A stretch of 64,000 nt of DNA from Loripinus fragilis (GCA_964019695.1 OZ026531.1:9309701-9373700); one strand, 5' to 3'. Shown: positions 23,846-35,759, counted from the stretch's first letter. Program-made: numbers and translations. Notes: generated by a model from the letters alone, not told the origin.

Positions 23846-24567
23846 GAAGGTGCTTTTCATAATCATGAACGTTACAAGAGTTCTTAAAGGAGGAAAATTG
23901 AAGAAATTTCCTTGCAGATGAGAGACAAAACACGATGACCAAAACATAGCGTTGGTCGTGGATTCTAGTCAGAGAAACATAAGATAACGTAAGAATCAAG
24001 GTAATAATGGCGCTTATAGATGCAGGTGTTATCAAGAGAAACAATGTAGGCACTGTGGTGTTGGGGTTAAACCAGAGGGGAAGATGTGCCCTGAAAACGG
24101 TAAGAGATGTAACATTGGTTCTCCTTACAACCATTTTGCAGCTGTCTATGGGTATGACAGGGATACTCATGCGAGTGCACAGAATAATAGACAACCAGGT
24201 AGTGGATACTAAATCGACGAAAAACGACGAGATAAGAGGACAATGGAGACAGATCTAGATATTCACCAAAGTTCAGATGATGAATTTCTCACTAAATCTA
24301 TAGCTTTTATGCAGATAAAGATGGTCAAGAAAACATATGGACTCGAGAAACCGGTACCATTAATGGTGAATGACATACATATTAGAGCTGATCCTGAAAT
24401 CTGGTGCTGATGTAAATGTCATGGATGAATACCAGTATAGAGCATTACAGCACAGGTCTACCAGTAAGATGGATCTTCAGAACAGTCAAGTTAAACTACA
24501 TACAATACAAAACGAATTGTTGATAAAAGGGGAATTTGAAGCCATCCTAAGGAACCAGACTTGCTAG

Positions 24568-24975
24568 AGGCTTCCATGAGAGCTGAACATTTCTTGTAAT
24601 TCAACAATGGCAGAATCTAGGGTAAAGATTTGGTACCAGTAAAATGCATTTAAGCCCTCCGGTGGCTTGGGCTGCTGTCCCTTGTAAGGCGGTGGTTCTG
24701 TTGTGGTTGACTTTTTGTTTATTGTTACTCCCATTGTGGGATTCTGTAATTGTTCTATGTTTTGTTGTACGTTACTTCATGTCCATTCTTATTTTGCAAT
24801 CATCTTGATGGGGAAGAAAGAGAGAGCTGGTTGCCTTGCTTTGTTTGTCTGACTGATGTCTTGTGATGCTTATGTGGCTCTTCCTTGCGGTACCATGTGT
24901 TTGTCTACAGGTTGTGGTATTTCCTTATCATACTCACTTACTAATTTTTGTGGTAAGCCAACAATATTTCTAGTC
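24568..24975 (+). repeat. 690-bp dispersed repeat, partial copy between protease and RT of gypsy 1
   Basis: Plus-strand match to the first ~390 bp of 31583-32275, from GCTTCCATGAGAGCTGAACA through GATTTGGTACCAGTAAAATG to CATACTCACTTACTA. It breaks the gypsy pol frame after the protease-like segment. Confidence 0.85.
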
Positions 24976-27227
24976 ATTTAAGGTAGGATAAATTCACTCC
25001 CACTTATCAATAAAACACCCTTATGGAACTAGGTATGTTGCAGATTAAAGAAGATGGATCTTTTGCTATACAAAATGTAATGAGGATTCTGACAGAGATA
25101 TCTAACATACGGGCAGTTGGTACAAGGGTATCACATCTAGACATTAAGGAAATTACTAGCAAGTTTAGCAGTATTTTGAAGGTATTGACAAAATAATGGA
25201 TAATAAAAACGATAAAGAATTATATGTTCAGTTTAGTTTGAAGCCAGATGCAGTACCTGTAGCTCAGAGGCCAAGTACAGTGCAATACTACCTTCGAAAA
25301 CCACTAAATTATGGCTTGACCAATGTGTAGAGAACAGTATATTTGAAAAGGTACCAGATGATAAGCCAATTACTTGGAGTCATCCACTTGTGCTGCAACC
25401 TAAACCCAAGTACATTCACATGGCTAAAGACGATCTCCAGCCAACCATTATACGTGCGTGCATCGATCTGAGAGTACCAAATAAGTTCATGAAAAGAACG
25501 CATATAACTGAAAGACCAATAGTAGAAGACTTCATTTACAAATTTCACGACTGTGTGGTGTTCTCTAAGTATTTTTTTTCAGAAGTTGGCATCACCAGTT
25601 ATTGCTACACCCTGATTCAAGAGCTGTAGTGACATTTAGCACTCAATGGGAAAATTATTGGCCAAAACGATTGGTATTTGGAGCTAAGGCATCTCAAGAC
25701 TTGGTTGATGACATCATGTATAGAATATTTGGTGACATACCAAGGTGCTTGAACCAGCGTGATGATATTCTCATTGGTGGTACAACTATGGAAGAACACA
25801 TCAAGACACCTGAAGCAGTGTTTCAAAGAGCTAAAACTTTGGAGTGACTTTCAACTTAGACAAGTGCCAGTTTGGCGTAGAATCCCTGGAAATTCTATCG
25901 ATATCTCTGTACAAATGATGTTCTGAAACCTATATTAGATAAGGTGAAAGCGGCAAAGAGGGTAGCAGACCCAAGAGTAAATAAGCTGTGAGAAGTTTTT
26001 AGGGGAATGACAGGATATTTATCAAAATTCATACCAGGGTATGCATCCATAACTGCACTCATCAGAAATCTCACACAGAAATATTCTATTGGAGTTAAGA
26101 AGAACAGTATGCTTTTGAGAAGCTTAAGGATAGTATAACAAGTGTAAATTCCATGTTATATCTCAATCCAAACAACTTATAGTAGTTAGGACAAAAGCTA
26201 GCTACCATGATGACTTATCTGCAAGACTATTTCAAGATATAGGGAATGGATTGCAGCCTGTTCATTTCATTAGCCATACAATGACAGAATAGAGAAAATG
26301 TATAGCCAGACAGAAAAAGATACACTTGCAGTAAGGTGGGCTTAACATAGATTTCGCATGTATCTTCTTGGTGCACCTAAATTCTAGACAACCGTTACCT
26401 ATAACTAGTAGTGACAATACAGAGCGAATTATAAAGCGTATCATTGAGGCTGAACATGCTATAGTTTTGGACCATATAAGAGAAGAAAATGCTAAAGACA
26501 AACAGTTATAGAAACTGTACCAAAGAATCCTGAAAGACGAATACATCAACCCATATTAAAGTATTAAAGAAGAGCTGTGTGTTGTTGGTGGTCTTATCAA
26601 TCAAATAATTGTACCAATGAAACTGTAGCATACAGTGATCAAAGCAGTTTATAGTTAAGGGCATTTAGGGATGACTAAAACTAAGCAAATGCTTAGCCAG
26701 ATATATTGGTTTCCACAAAAGTATAAAATGGTTGTACATATAGTTAGACAGTGCTACGAATGTCAGGTTACAACAAGAAAAATAGAGATGAGCCACTTAA
26801 AATGACTGAAATACCAGAATGGCTTCAGTAGACTTTGGTGGACCATTCCCAGATGGACATTATAATTTAGTGGTCATAGATAAAAGAACCAGATATCCCT
26901 AAGTAGAAATTCTATATTCCTTGGCTGTAAAACATACAAAAGTAAAAATTTTAAAAATATTCGCCACATATGGTACACCTGAGCAACTAGAAAGTGACAA
27001 ATGGACCCCCATTTAATTCAAGGAATTTGCAATATTTGCACCAGAAGAAGGATTTAGACACCATTGTGTTACTCCACAACACCCACAAGCAAACAGTGAG
27101 GCTGCGAACTTCATGGAATTACTCAATAAAACAGAATGACGAGCTCGAATAGAAAATTAGCCAGTGAGATTAGCAATTCAAGACCTATCAACAGGATATC
27201 GCTTCACACCGCATCCTGCTATGTGTA

Positions 27228-29318
27228 AGAGGGCTGTTCAAATATGAATGCAAGTAGCTTCATAACTTTCCTCACATATATGCTACGAAAAAATTTCATA
27301 CCTTTCTGGAAATAACTATTTGTCGCCTTTAAATTGACACCAAACATAAAGAAACACTCACTATATTTCTCGAGTTATAGACGCTTATATAAAGGCCATT
27401 CCTGTATACTGAAGCTTTTCTGAAGCAAATTGCCATACACATTTTGGTACATGTGCGGATATAGTATCATATCTTTGTTAGTTTAAGACAAAAAGGCACC
27501 AAATTTTAGATGCAAGTTTAAGGTACAATGACAAAGTTGCTTGCGGGAAAAAATTTATATAATCATGTTTCAATCTTGAGTAAACAGGCACGTTCGTGAC
27601 GTCATAATTTTCATGATAAACGCCATTTTGAGTTATCTGCTGGTGATGTAATAATGAACAGAGCTGTGTCTTTTTCTTTGCGTTTTGATTAAAACATGCT
27701 TAATATATCATAAGGGAGTTTTCAAAATGCTCCGTCCTCTATTTACAGAGTTATCATATTTTCTATCATTTTTCAAGCATTTTTCTGCTTCTTAATAACG
27801 TGTTTACATTAATTAAAATATGTTCAATCTGTCTAGTCCTCAAAGCAAGTAAGGTTGCAAAGATCAGGAATCGATACAATCAAGTACCACACCTGACCCA
27901 GGATACCAATGGGAAAGTGACAAACTCACAGAAGACACCACAAACGAGAGCCAAGAGGTCAGCCCTTTCCCAGCAGGTGACCACGAAGCACATATAAACA
28001 GACACGCACAAAACATAGCAAACACAAGGCAGAACAAAAACATAAAAGATCCACAAAAGAAGTACCGCCTTGGAACGGTCAGTAAAATATTTTACTGGAG
28101 GGCTTAAACCGGTTTAACGGCGCCAACCTCACCCTTAATTCAGATGTGGATCAAGACACATAGATATTTGGTTTGCATGAAAGACCCCTAACTTATCAAT
28201 GCATCATCTCCTAAAACATATAAATCAAGATATAACAAGGAGATAAAGCAAGGATAAGGACTCAACAGTAAATTAAACTGAATACCGGAGCAAAAGAAAT
28301 CCAACAGGTAAACCCCGGTGGGCCCGACAAACAGCCAAAGCATCAGGCCCCTACCATCTCATCAATAGATAAGTCTTTAAGTCGGAACCATCATAGAGTC
28401 TGAAGTCCGACCCACCGGCGTGCAATTCAAGAGGAAAGCAAAGTTGCCAACTGTGATTGGGTTGACTACCAAGCATGCAGTCTGTTGCAATACATTAATG
28501 TTATAGCCAATCTTTTTATAATGGGAAATTATTTTAATGAACTGTGCTGAAAAATTATTAGAGCCAACAATCTTTTTCAACTTATACACCTAGTCACCAT
28601 AGAAATCACAAGACCAGGTGAGTAATTTTTTTGTAAATAATGCCTATTTTTGTAAAACTTAAAGTTAACGTTCAAATTTAGATTAAAACCGCAATGTTAT
28701 GGCAACAAAATTAAGTATAAGTTCTATAACCCATTCACGAAAGGCAGTTTTGACTTAATAAAAATGCTTTCAGCGTTTAAAAATTTCCCACTATCTTTCA
28801 ATGATTTGTAGCAACAACTCAGTATGAGCGATCAACATAATGTCTTTCAGTTAAAATTAGTTTAAATGTTGTTTCGTGCATTTTGTTAGAGAAAAGTTTG
28901 ACTGAAAACTGTAAGGTGGTGTTTTGTTTACCATTTTTTTGCAAACATAAGGAGACTTTAGTGGAAACGCTGCGATGTAATTTTACAAAAATATGTCGGA
29001 TTTTCGCAACTTTCAAAGAATCATTATATAAGCATATGCGGATATTTCCTGAAAAATTTCAAGAAATTTCACCGATTTATCGAAGAATTATACGCTCGTC
29101 TATATCACTGGTATGTTCGAAGCATTAAGTTTGTAAGTATACTAAGGTATCCCTCATTCAAAGGGCTATAACTCGATAAGTAAACAGTATTTGTCTTTAG
29201 ATCTGGTGCCAGTTTAAAGGTGACATATAATCCTTTATAGAAACGTATACCATTTTGTTGTAGCATATATGTGTCGAAAGTTATGAAGCTACTTGCATTC
29301 ATATTTGAACAGCCCTCG
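27228..29318. mobile_element. Mariner-like fold-back element with ~150-bp TIRs, inside gypsy 1 integrase
   Basis: Flanked by TA on both sides (27226-27227, 29319-29320). The ends read (A/C)GAGGGCTGTTCAAATATG inward, and similarity between the inverted arms extends about 150 bp (AATGCAAGTAGCTTCATAAC; ATATATGCTAC; TATCGAGTTATAG or CTCGAGTTATAG). TA duplication and a GAGGG(C/T)(T/C)GTTCA terminus point to the Tc1/mariner superfamily. No transposase is encoded in the 2.09 kb. The interior is partly another repeat (27838-28140 and perhaps to ~28600). It splits the gypsy pol frame after the integrase catalytic Glu region. Confidence 0.85.
27838..28140 (-). repeat. 690-bp dispersed repeat, partial copy inside the mariner-like element
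   Basis: The minus strand matches 31975-32275, sharing GGTCACCTGCTGGGAAAGGG, TATCCTGGGTCAGGTGTGG, ACTGACCGTTCCAAGGCGGT and AAACCGGTTTAAGCCCTCC. Sequence to about 28600 (for example CCCCGGTGGGCCCGACAAAC) may be further parts of the same insertion, but has no second copy here to define it. Confidence 0.75.
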
Positions 29319-29615
29319 TATCACACCTTATGATGGTTTGATGGAACGCAAGGTAAGAACAAAGTTAGACTATGTACAACCAGATTCAATTACTGGGAAG
29401 TAAAGTTACAAAGAAAGTAGACAAATGAGACATGGAATATAAGATGAAAATCAAGAGTAATGCAGAAAACAGGAACACAAAGTCTCATAATCTTACCATA
29501 GGCGATTATGTTTTTTCCAACAAACCAAAATCAATAAATGGACACCACCATATGAACCAAAACATTATAGAGTTATTATTCCTTTCCCTTGATATCCTAT
29601 ATGTCCTGTACCGAT

Positions 29616-29695
29616 TTTGTTACTTTCCCATTTAGCATCTTGGGACAGGTGTGGTACTTGATCGTATCGATTCCTGATCATTGCTGTCTTTTTTA
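29616..29695 (+). repeat. 690-bp repeat, terminal fragment
   Basis: TTTCCCATTTAGCATCTTGG, then GACAGGTGTGGTACTTGATC and GATTCCTGATCATTGC; matches the tail of 31583-32275. It interrupts the C-terminal pol region of gypsy 1. Confidence 0.7.
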
Positions 29696-30044
29696 CTTTT
29701 TATAAAAATTAAGGGCGCAACAATTTGGGCAAGAAAATTGGCCGATGGACGTGAAGTATACCATGATTCAACATGGTTCATAAAGGTAAACAAACCAAAA
29801 GGACATATGATAAGACAAAAAATAAACAATAACAGAGCAAATCCAGATAACTGGAGAGAGATCTCATTGCGTAAAGCACAGACAAGAATAACGAGAGAGC
29901 ATGAGAACAACATGATAACTGATGTTGTACCAAACGAGGAACATGATGTTAAACCAGAGGAAGCAGAGCCTTTGGTTAGAGGTCTCAACGAATTCAAAGA
30001 CGCTCGGATCGTTATGGGGACTTTTGGATCTCGTTTGTAATGTC

Positions 30045-30150
30045 TAATTGTGGCGTTATCACTTTCCCATTGGTATCCTGGGTCAGGTGTGGTGCTTGAT
30101 TGTATCGATTTCTGAAATTTGCACTCTTTCTTACTTTATTTATTACTAAC
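30045..30150 (+). repeat. 690-bp repeat, terminal fragment
   Basis: GTGGCGTTATCACTTTCCCA, TTGGTATCCTGGGTCAGGTG and GCTTGATTGTATCGATTTCTG, immediately after the end of gypsy 1 pol. A further terminal fragment (AAGTGTTTGTTTGTATCG, ATTCCTGATCTTTGC) lies near 14105-14150. Confidence 0.7.
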
Positions 30151-30280
30151 TGTTACTCCATTTATTTTATGTTACATTTCACTTTAAACTTTATAGATTG
30201 AAAAAGAAATAGTTTATTCTTCAAAGACATTCCAATACTTTAATAATTTTAGGATATGTTAATGAACCTTATATTTTATA

Positions 30281-30292
30281 AGAAGGGAAAGA
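30281..30292 (+). promoter_or_regulatory. Polypurine tract of gypsy element 1
   Basis: AGAAGGGAAAGA directly precedes the right LTR, the expected plus-strand primer position for an LTR retrotransposon on the plus strand. Confidence 0.8.
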
Positions 30293-30436
30293 TGTGATAT
30301 CATTAACCAGAAGCGGTATGCTTCTGACGTTACGTCATAACATAGGTTTCCTTAGTTACGCTGTTGATATTTTACGTTACGTTGCATTTAATGTAGTTAA
30401 TCTGAGATGCTTGCTTGTAATTCACTGGTCATTTCA
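30293..30436 (+). repeat. Right (3') LTR of Ty3/gypsy element 1
   Basis: 144 bp starting TGTGATATCATT and ending GGTCATTTCA, homologous to 22903-23048. The high divergence between the two implies an old insertion. Confidence 0.85.
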
Positions 30437-30954
30437 GGTGTCTTGCCTGGAGATTAAATAATGTTTCTGTGTTTATATAAGGGTGATTGGAAAAGAAGAA
30501 CAATTCATGACCAATACTGTTTCATTTTGTTAACATGATGTTCAATGGTAAAATAACTGTGAATGGCGGAATAATTGTCTTCGTTTTTCTTCTATGTAAG
30601 TTTAAATTGGTCGTCTTTTTGCCTATGGTAAAACTCATGAACCATCTGTAAATATTCCTTTAAGCGTGGATCATAACATCCTAACAGTTTGAAAATGAGA
30701 ACAATGCCAATTGAACATGCTTTATGATGACACAAATTCACTTCTTTGATTAAAGATAATCTTTGCTAAACCAAACACTAAGAAAGTTAATAAGGAATAT
30801 CAAGGATATAGTTCAAACAAACCAAAATCAACCTAGGATTTTCAGTAACGCATTTGAATAATAAAAATCGCTTTTAATGATACTATGTCGGTTATATAGA
30901 TAAGAGTGCTATGGGGCCCTGAGGTTCTACCAATATCAGCAATAGCAGCAATAA

Positions 30955-31470
30955 TTTCAGTAATATTTCTTTATTTAAGCTCAGGTTGCCATTTTGATTG
31001 GACGAGTGGCACAGTTTGTGCACTTTTGGTAGCAGGCATAATTGGGAAGATACAGGTGAAATGAGATTGAATTTCGTTCAGTGGTTCAGGAGGACAATTT
31101 TTCTACTTTCAGCTATGTAAGTCAATTTGCTCAGCTGAGCTGAACCAAAATTTGGAATTTTGGTAGATTTTTTAAAGGCATAATAGGGAAAATCCATGTG
31201 ATTTTTACGAATTGGACAAGTGGCTCAGGGAGAGATGTTGTTTAAAAGGTTTTCCTATTTAAGCTCTGACGGCCATTTTATTCAACAGAGAAGAACCGTT
31301 TGTGCAATTTTGGTTAAAGCCATTATAGAGATTATTTTTTGGAAATTATTTTATTTAAATTTGAATCAGTGGGTCAGAAGGAGATGTCATTTAAATACTT
31401 TTTTTATTTGAGCTATACTGGTGGTCATTGTGTACAATTTTGGTAGCGAGCATTGTGGCAGGAATTAGGT
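30955..31470 (+). repeat. Degenerate ~145-165-bp tandem units (GGCCATTTT...GTGCAATTTTGGT)
   Basis: Each unit has TTTA(A/G)GCTC, a GCCATTTTG(A/C)T-like block, a (C/A)CAGTTTGTGCA(C/A)TTTTGGT block and an AGTGG(T/C)TCAG(G/A)AGGA block, near 30975, 31110 (decayed), 31250 and 31400. A further unit sits at 32430-32550. This resembles cores of Helitron-like elements in bivalves; ends were not found. Confidence 0.6.
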
Positions 31471-31582
31471 ATCAACATTATAACAGCCTGGAAGGTTCAT
31501 GAGCCCTTTTCTTTGTTTCATCATGGTGTGTTAATTTGATTAGAGTGTTTCTCCATGATGAAACATTGCATTAGTTAGATAG

Positions 31583-32275
31583 CCTCCATGCGAGCTGAAC
31601 ATTTCTTGTACTTCAACAACAGCAGAATCTAGGGCGAAGATTTGGTACCAGTAAAATGCATTTAAGCCCCCCGGTGGCTAAGGCTGCTGTCCGTTCTAAG
31701 GCGATGGTTCTGTTGTTGTTGACTTTGTTTAATGTTTCTCCAATTGTGGGAGTCTGTAATTGTTCCAAGTTTTGTTGTATGTTACTTTATGTCCGTTGTA
31801 GTATTGCAATCATCTTGATGGGGAAGAGAGAGCTGGTTGCTTTGCTTGATTTGTCTTCCTGGTGTCTCATGATGGTTGGGCGGCTCTTCCTCGCGGTGCC
31901 TAGGGGTTGTCTGCAGTTTGTGATTGTGGTATTTTCTGATCATACTCACTTACTATTTTTGACTAAAAAGGGTGAGGTTGATGCACCTTTAAACCGGTTT
32001 AAGCCCTCCAGTAAAATATCTTTACTGACCGTTCCAAGGCAGTGCTTCTTTTGTGGATCATTTTTGTTATTTCTGTCTTGTTTTGTTATGCTTTCATGCA
32101 TGTCTGTTTGTTGATGCCTTGTGGTCACCTGCTGGGAAAGGGCTGACCTCTTGGCTCTCGTTTGTGTAGTCTACTTGTGACGTTGTCACTTTTCCATTGT
32201 TATCCTGGGTCAGATGTGGTGCTTGATTGTATCTATTCCTGATCCTTGCCCTCTTTCTTACTTTCAAAATCATAT
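31583..32275 (+). repeat. 690-bp dispersed repeat, most complete copy
   Basis: The longest version of the repeat found in pieces at 14100, 23590, 24568, 27838, 29616 and 30045. Landmarks in order: CATGCGAGCTGAACATTTC, GGTACCAGTAAAATGCATTT, AAGCCCCCCGGTGGCTAAGG, CATCTTGATGGGGAAGAG, AAACCGGTTTAAGCCCTCC, ACTGACCGTTCCAAGGCAG, GGTCACCTGCTGGGAAAGGG, TATCCTGGGTCAGATGTGG. The 152-codon frame at 31656 is not conserved among the copies (stops and indels), so it is treated as non-coding. Class unknown. Confidence 0.75.
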
Positions 32276-32628
32276 GAATATAGTAAACTTGGGCAAAATG
32301 ACTGAAGTCAGAGTTTGTATACTGTCTTGTACAGATCTTTGCTAACCGAAGTTCCTTTCGTAAATGCACAATCATGTGATTTTTTTTCTAATTTGGACTA
32401 GTTTTTCAGAAGATTTTGCTTACAAATTTTCTATTTTTAGCTCTGGCAGCCATTTTGCTCGGCGTAGCAGTTTGTGCAATTTTGGTGGAGGGCATTATGG
32501 GAAACATTCAAGTGAAGTTATTTTCACTTGGAGCAGTGGTTAAGAAGGAGATTAAGGTATATGGACGCCTGACCCGGGATGTTAGCTTACCTTCAGCCTT
32601 TCACCCAGGTGAGCCAAAATGAAATATT

Positions 32629-32966
32629 AATATATAGAGGATCTTACATGAGTACTCATGTTTTATTGAATTTATTAAACGAGTTGGGGAAAAGAGATAA
32701 GTGCGAGGCTTGCCGAGCATTTTATCTCCTTTTCGCAACGAGTTTAATACATTCAATAATACAAGAGCACGAATGTTAGATTCTATTTATCATATGACAA
32801 ATACTTTGAAATCTGATTTCTGGCGTAAAAACGTTATAATTTTGTCATTATGTACGTAACGTTGTTATGGACGTCATAACGTTTCCCGAAAATCGATAAA
32901 CCACTAGAGGTTTACAGATTTTATTGCATGGCGTTATTTCACTCCTAGACGCGACGTCATATGATA
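32629..32966 (+). repeat. 340-bp multi-hairpin element (R340), copy 1
   Basis: Contains, in order: CATGAGTACTCATG; a ~110-bp inverted repeat whose arms share AATTTATTAAACGAGTTG, a (G)ATAAAATGC-type block and GCATTTTATCTC, inverted to CAACGAGTTTAATACATTC; a GTTATGGACGTCATAAC near-palindrome; ATCGATAAACCACTAGAGG; and TCATATGAT at the end. AAAATGAAATATT occurs on both flanks (32616-32628 and 32966-32978) and may be a target duplication. Six copies in the window. No ORF. Confidence 0.85.
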
Positions 32967-33957
32967 AAATGAAATATTTATATGAAAACTTTCTTCTTAC
33001 GATTAATCTAAACAAATTTATATTAGCTCCATGCTTATCATATTTTCATGCACAACAGTTATGTAGTATAAAATCTTTGCAATCATAAAATAAACAAGTG
33101 TGATTCCTATCCCGCAACTTACAGTGTTATTCTTATCATATATAGTGTGACACCTATCATTGTATTTCTCTTCTATTTCAATTTTACTAAATAAAATACA
33201 AACGTATGATTCTAACCAACTCAAACTCGCACAATCTTTTACGGATTTCAAGAGAACTATTCTAATTGAGTCTAAAATACAGTGTCATTAAGAAGAGCTT
33301 CCTAACCCGGGTACTCTGCACTAGGTGTCATTTCTGAAATCCACAACAAAAAACATACGTTCAATCAAACTGAAAAGATACACAAATAGTGCGAAATGAC
33401 CCCATGCAAAACACGTGATTGTCCGCGAAAAATGCCAAAGCCTCAATTGCTGATACATTTTGGAAAAACGACAAATATATAGTAGACTGTAAAAACAGAA
33501 ACAAAACAAAACAAAACCTCAAATGATAGAAGATCTGAACATAGGGGACACTGTCCTGCGTTCAGAATCAACATAGTTAAACATGTAGATAAAACCATAA
33601 CAAAACAAATAAAAGTCCCCCAAAAATGCTTCCCGTTTTTTACCAGGAGCACGGGATTTTCACACTTTCTCACAAAGTATATTGCGCAGTGAAACATTTT
33701 AATAGTATATTGATTATATCGCAAATAATTTAAAATAGTCGTGCTAAAATGTCACCCGAACGAAACTGTTAAGTAATTTGCACCCAACATAATGCAGCTC
33801 ATTAGAGTGGAATAACGATGATTAGTATGATGTATGACAATGCATTTTAGCTGCAGAGACGTCAATCATTATTTGAAAGGTTACCGTATTACTGCTAAAT
33901 ATAACACCTTAGCCCAGCACCTGATATGAGATGTTGATACTGCGTAAAATAAAATGA
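32967..33957. other. No recognisable gene
   Basis: AT-rich; minus frames at 33018, 33321 and 33443 are hydrophobic but show no domain or splice support. Confidence 0.45.
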
Positions 33958-33984
33958 ATGCCCGTGCTGACTAATAAAAGTTCT

Positions 33985-35165
33985 ATAAATCCCAAGCAAC
34001 ACCCACACTCTACGAATCCACACCAATACCGATTCTCTATAAATCCCCACCAATACCCATTCTCTACTCATCCAAACCGATACCCATCCTCTACAAATCC
34101 ACACCAATACCCATTCTCTACAAATCCCCACAAATACCCATTCTCTACAAATCCCCACAAATACCCTTTCTCTACTAATCCCCACCAATACTATTCTCTA
34201 CTATTCCCCACCAATACCATTCTCTATAAAATCCCCACCAATACCATTCTCTACAAAAAACCCACCAATACCATTCGCTATAAAATCCCCACCAATACAC
34301 ATTTTCTTCAAATCCCACCCATACCCGTTCTCTAATAATCCTTACCAATACCCATTCTCTACTAATCCCTACCAATACCCATTCTCTACTAATCCCTACC
34401 AATGCGCATTCTCTACAAATCCACACCAATACCCATTCTCTACAAATCCACACCAATACCCATTCTCTACAAATCCCCACCAATACCCATTCTCTATAAA
34501 TCCACATCATTACCCATTCTCTACAAATCCACACCAATACCCATTCTCTACAAATCCCCACCAATACCCATTCTCTATAAATCCACATCATTACCCATTC
34601 TCTACAAATCCACATCAATACCCATTCTCAAATTATCCATACCAATACCCATTCTCTTCTAATCCCTACCAATACGCATTTGCTATAAATCCACAACAAT
34701 ACTCATTCTCTACAAATCCACACCAATACCCATTTTCTACAAATCCACACCAATATCCATTATCTACAAATCCCCACCAATATCCATTTTCTATAAATCC
34801 ACATCATTACCCATTCTCTATAAATCCACATCATTACCCATTCTCTACAAATCCACATCAATATCCATTCTCTACAATTCCCCATTAATACCCCTTCACT
34901 ACAAATCCACACCAATACCATTTCTCTTCAAATCCACACAAATAACCATTCTCTACTTATCCCCACCAATATCCATTCTCTACTTACCCACACCAATACC
35001 ATTTCTCTACAAATCCACATCAATACCCATTCTCTACAATTCCCCACTAATACCCGTTCACTACAAATCCACACAAATACCCATTCTCGACAAACCCACA
35101 TAAATACATATACTCTATAAATCCCCACTAGTACTTATTCACTACAAATTCACACCAATACCAAC
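33985..35165. repeat. 27-bp minisatellite, ~43 units
   Basis: The consensus unit is CCATTCTCTACAAATCCACA plus CCAATAC. Variants alternate CCACACCAATAC, CCCCACCAATAC and CATCATTAC. Because 27 is divisible by 3, long stop-poor frames appear on both strands (plus: repeats of NPHQYPFST; minus: REWVLVGIC). Units with one-base gains or losses (for example near 34187-34260 and 34320) shift the phase, so no frame runs through the array. Higher-order pairing of variant units is visible at 34440-34620, where an ~81-bp block repeats. Confidence 0.95.
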
Positions 35166-35759
35166 AAAATTATTGACAGCTGAACTGCAAGTGATTTTGA
35201 TATGAACTTTCATCTGCTATAAAAGCTATCGATTGTTCGATTGTTATGTTCGAAAATAACTACAACAATTACAAGTAGAACTGTTTTAATTTTTACTGGA
35301 GAAATGTTGATCCCAGGTTGTGTTATTAGGAGAGTAGATGTAAGTTTACACCAAAAGGGATGACAGCTCAGCTTATTTTATCATTTTTATAATATTATAT
35401 TAAAGATGGTTTCAAAAAAAAAGCAAGTGAAATAACCCATGTCCGATTAAGCATCTAAAAGCTCGAAAATACATGCACCTTAAAATGCCGTCCGCTGCAT
35501 TATTTTGCTAACGATATTAACTAATGCATCGTAAGAGATAAATTATGTCTAATATAATTCAACACTGATTGTCGAAGAAGCTCGTTAACATTTCCACAGA
35601 CGAAAAGGTAGACGATTCGCAATGGTAAATATACGTGATTGGTGAAACATCGAGTTAGTGTAAGGTGCCTGTATCACAGCGCAGGTAGCTCGAGGTCTTC
35701 ACGCAATCAAGCCATATATTCAAGACAAAAATGTTTTGTTTGTTTTGTTTTGTTTTCTG

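Larger units (their letters stand above)
23096..30040 (+). pseudogene. Ty3/gypsy gag-pol pseudogene, element 1 (multiply interrupted)
   Basis: In order along the plus strand: gag from an ATG at 23096 with several in-frame stops; zinc knuckles near 24040-24160 (CRHCG...KMCPENGKRC...NHFAAV); an aspartic-protease-like stretch near 24395 reading SGADVNVMDE, with Lys where the catalytic Asp of D-(S/T)-G is expected; RT near 25440-25850 (ACIDLRVPN, then QRDDILIGGTTMEEH); RT tail and RNase H remnants near 25990-26330 (GMTGYLSKFIPG); an integrase zinc-binding half (GHLGMTKTKQ...CYECQ) at about 26655-26770; and the integrase core (SVDFGGPFPDG, VVIDKRTRYP, EAANFMELLNK) to 27220. The C-terminal pol region resumes at 29325 after a mariner-like insertion (KVRTKLDYVQPDSITGK; TIWARKLADGREVYHDSTWF at 29719) and ends at 30040. 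The knuckle spacing and CP(A/E)NGK motif fit the C-clade/Mag group. Many stops and frameshifts; dead and old. Confidence 0.88.

Noticed and set aside
23546..24194. Minus-strand frames of 89 and 124 codons
   Set aside because: Antisense shadows of the gypsy 1 gag region and the embedded 690-bp repeat.
22903..30436. Target-site duplication around gypsy 1
   Set aside because: Five bases on each side (GACGG and GGTGT) do not match; age or rearrangement may have erased it. Likewise for gypsy 2 (ACGTA and TACAC).
31656..32114. 152-codon frame in the 690-bp repeat, with hydrophobic segments
   Set aside because: Other copies of the repeat (23590, 24568, 27838) do not keep the frame, so conservation does not support a protein.
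34440..34620. Possible CRISPR-like regular repeat
   Set aside because: Units are contiguous with no unique spacers; the genome is eukaryotic. It is a minisatellite.
33958..35128. Long frames on both strands in the 27-bp repeat (up to 147 codons)
   Set aside because: They arise from a stop-free unit with length divisible by three; frame shifts between blocks and equal openness on both strands argue against coding.
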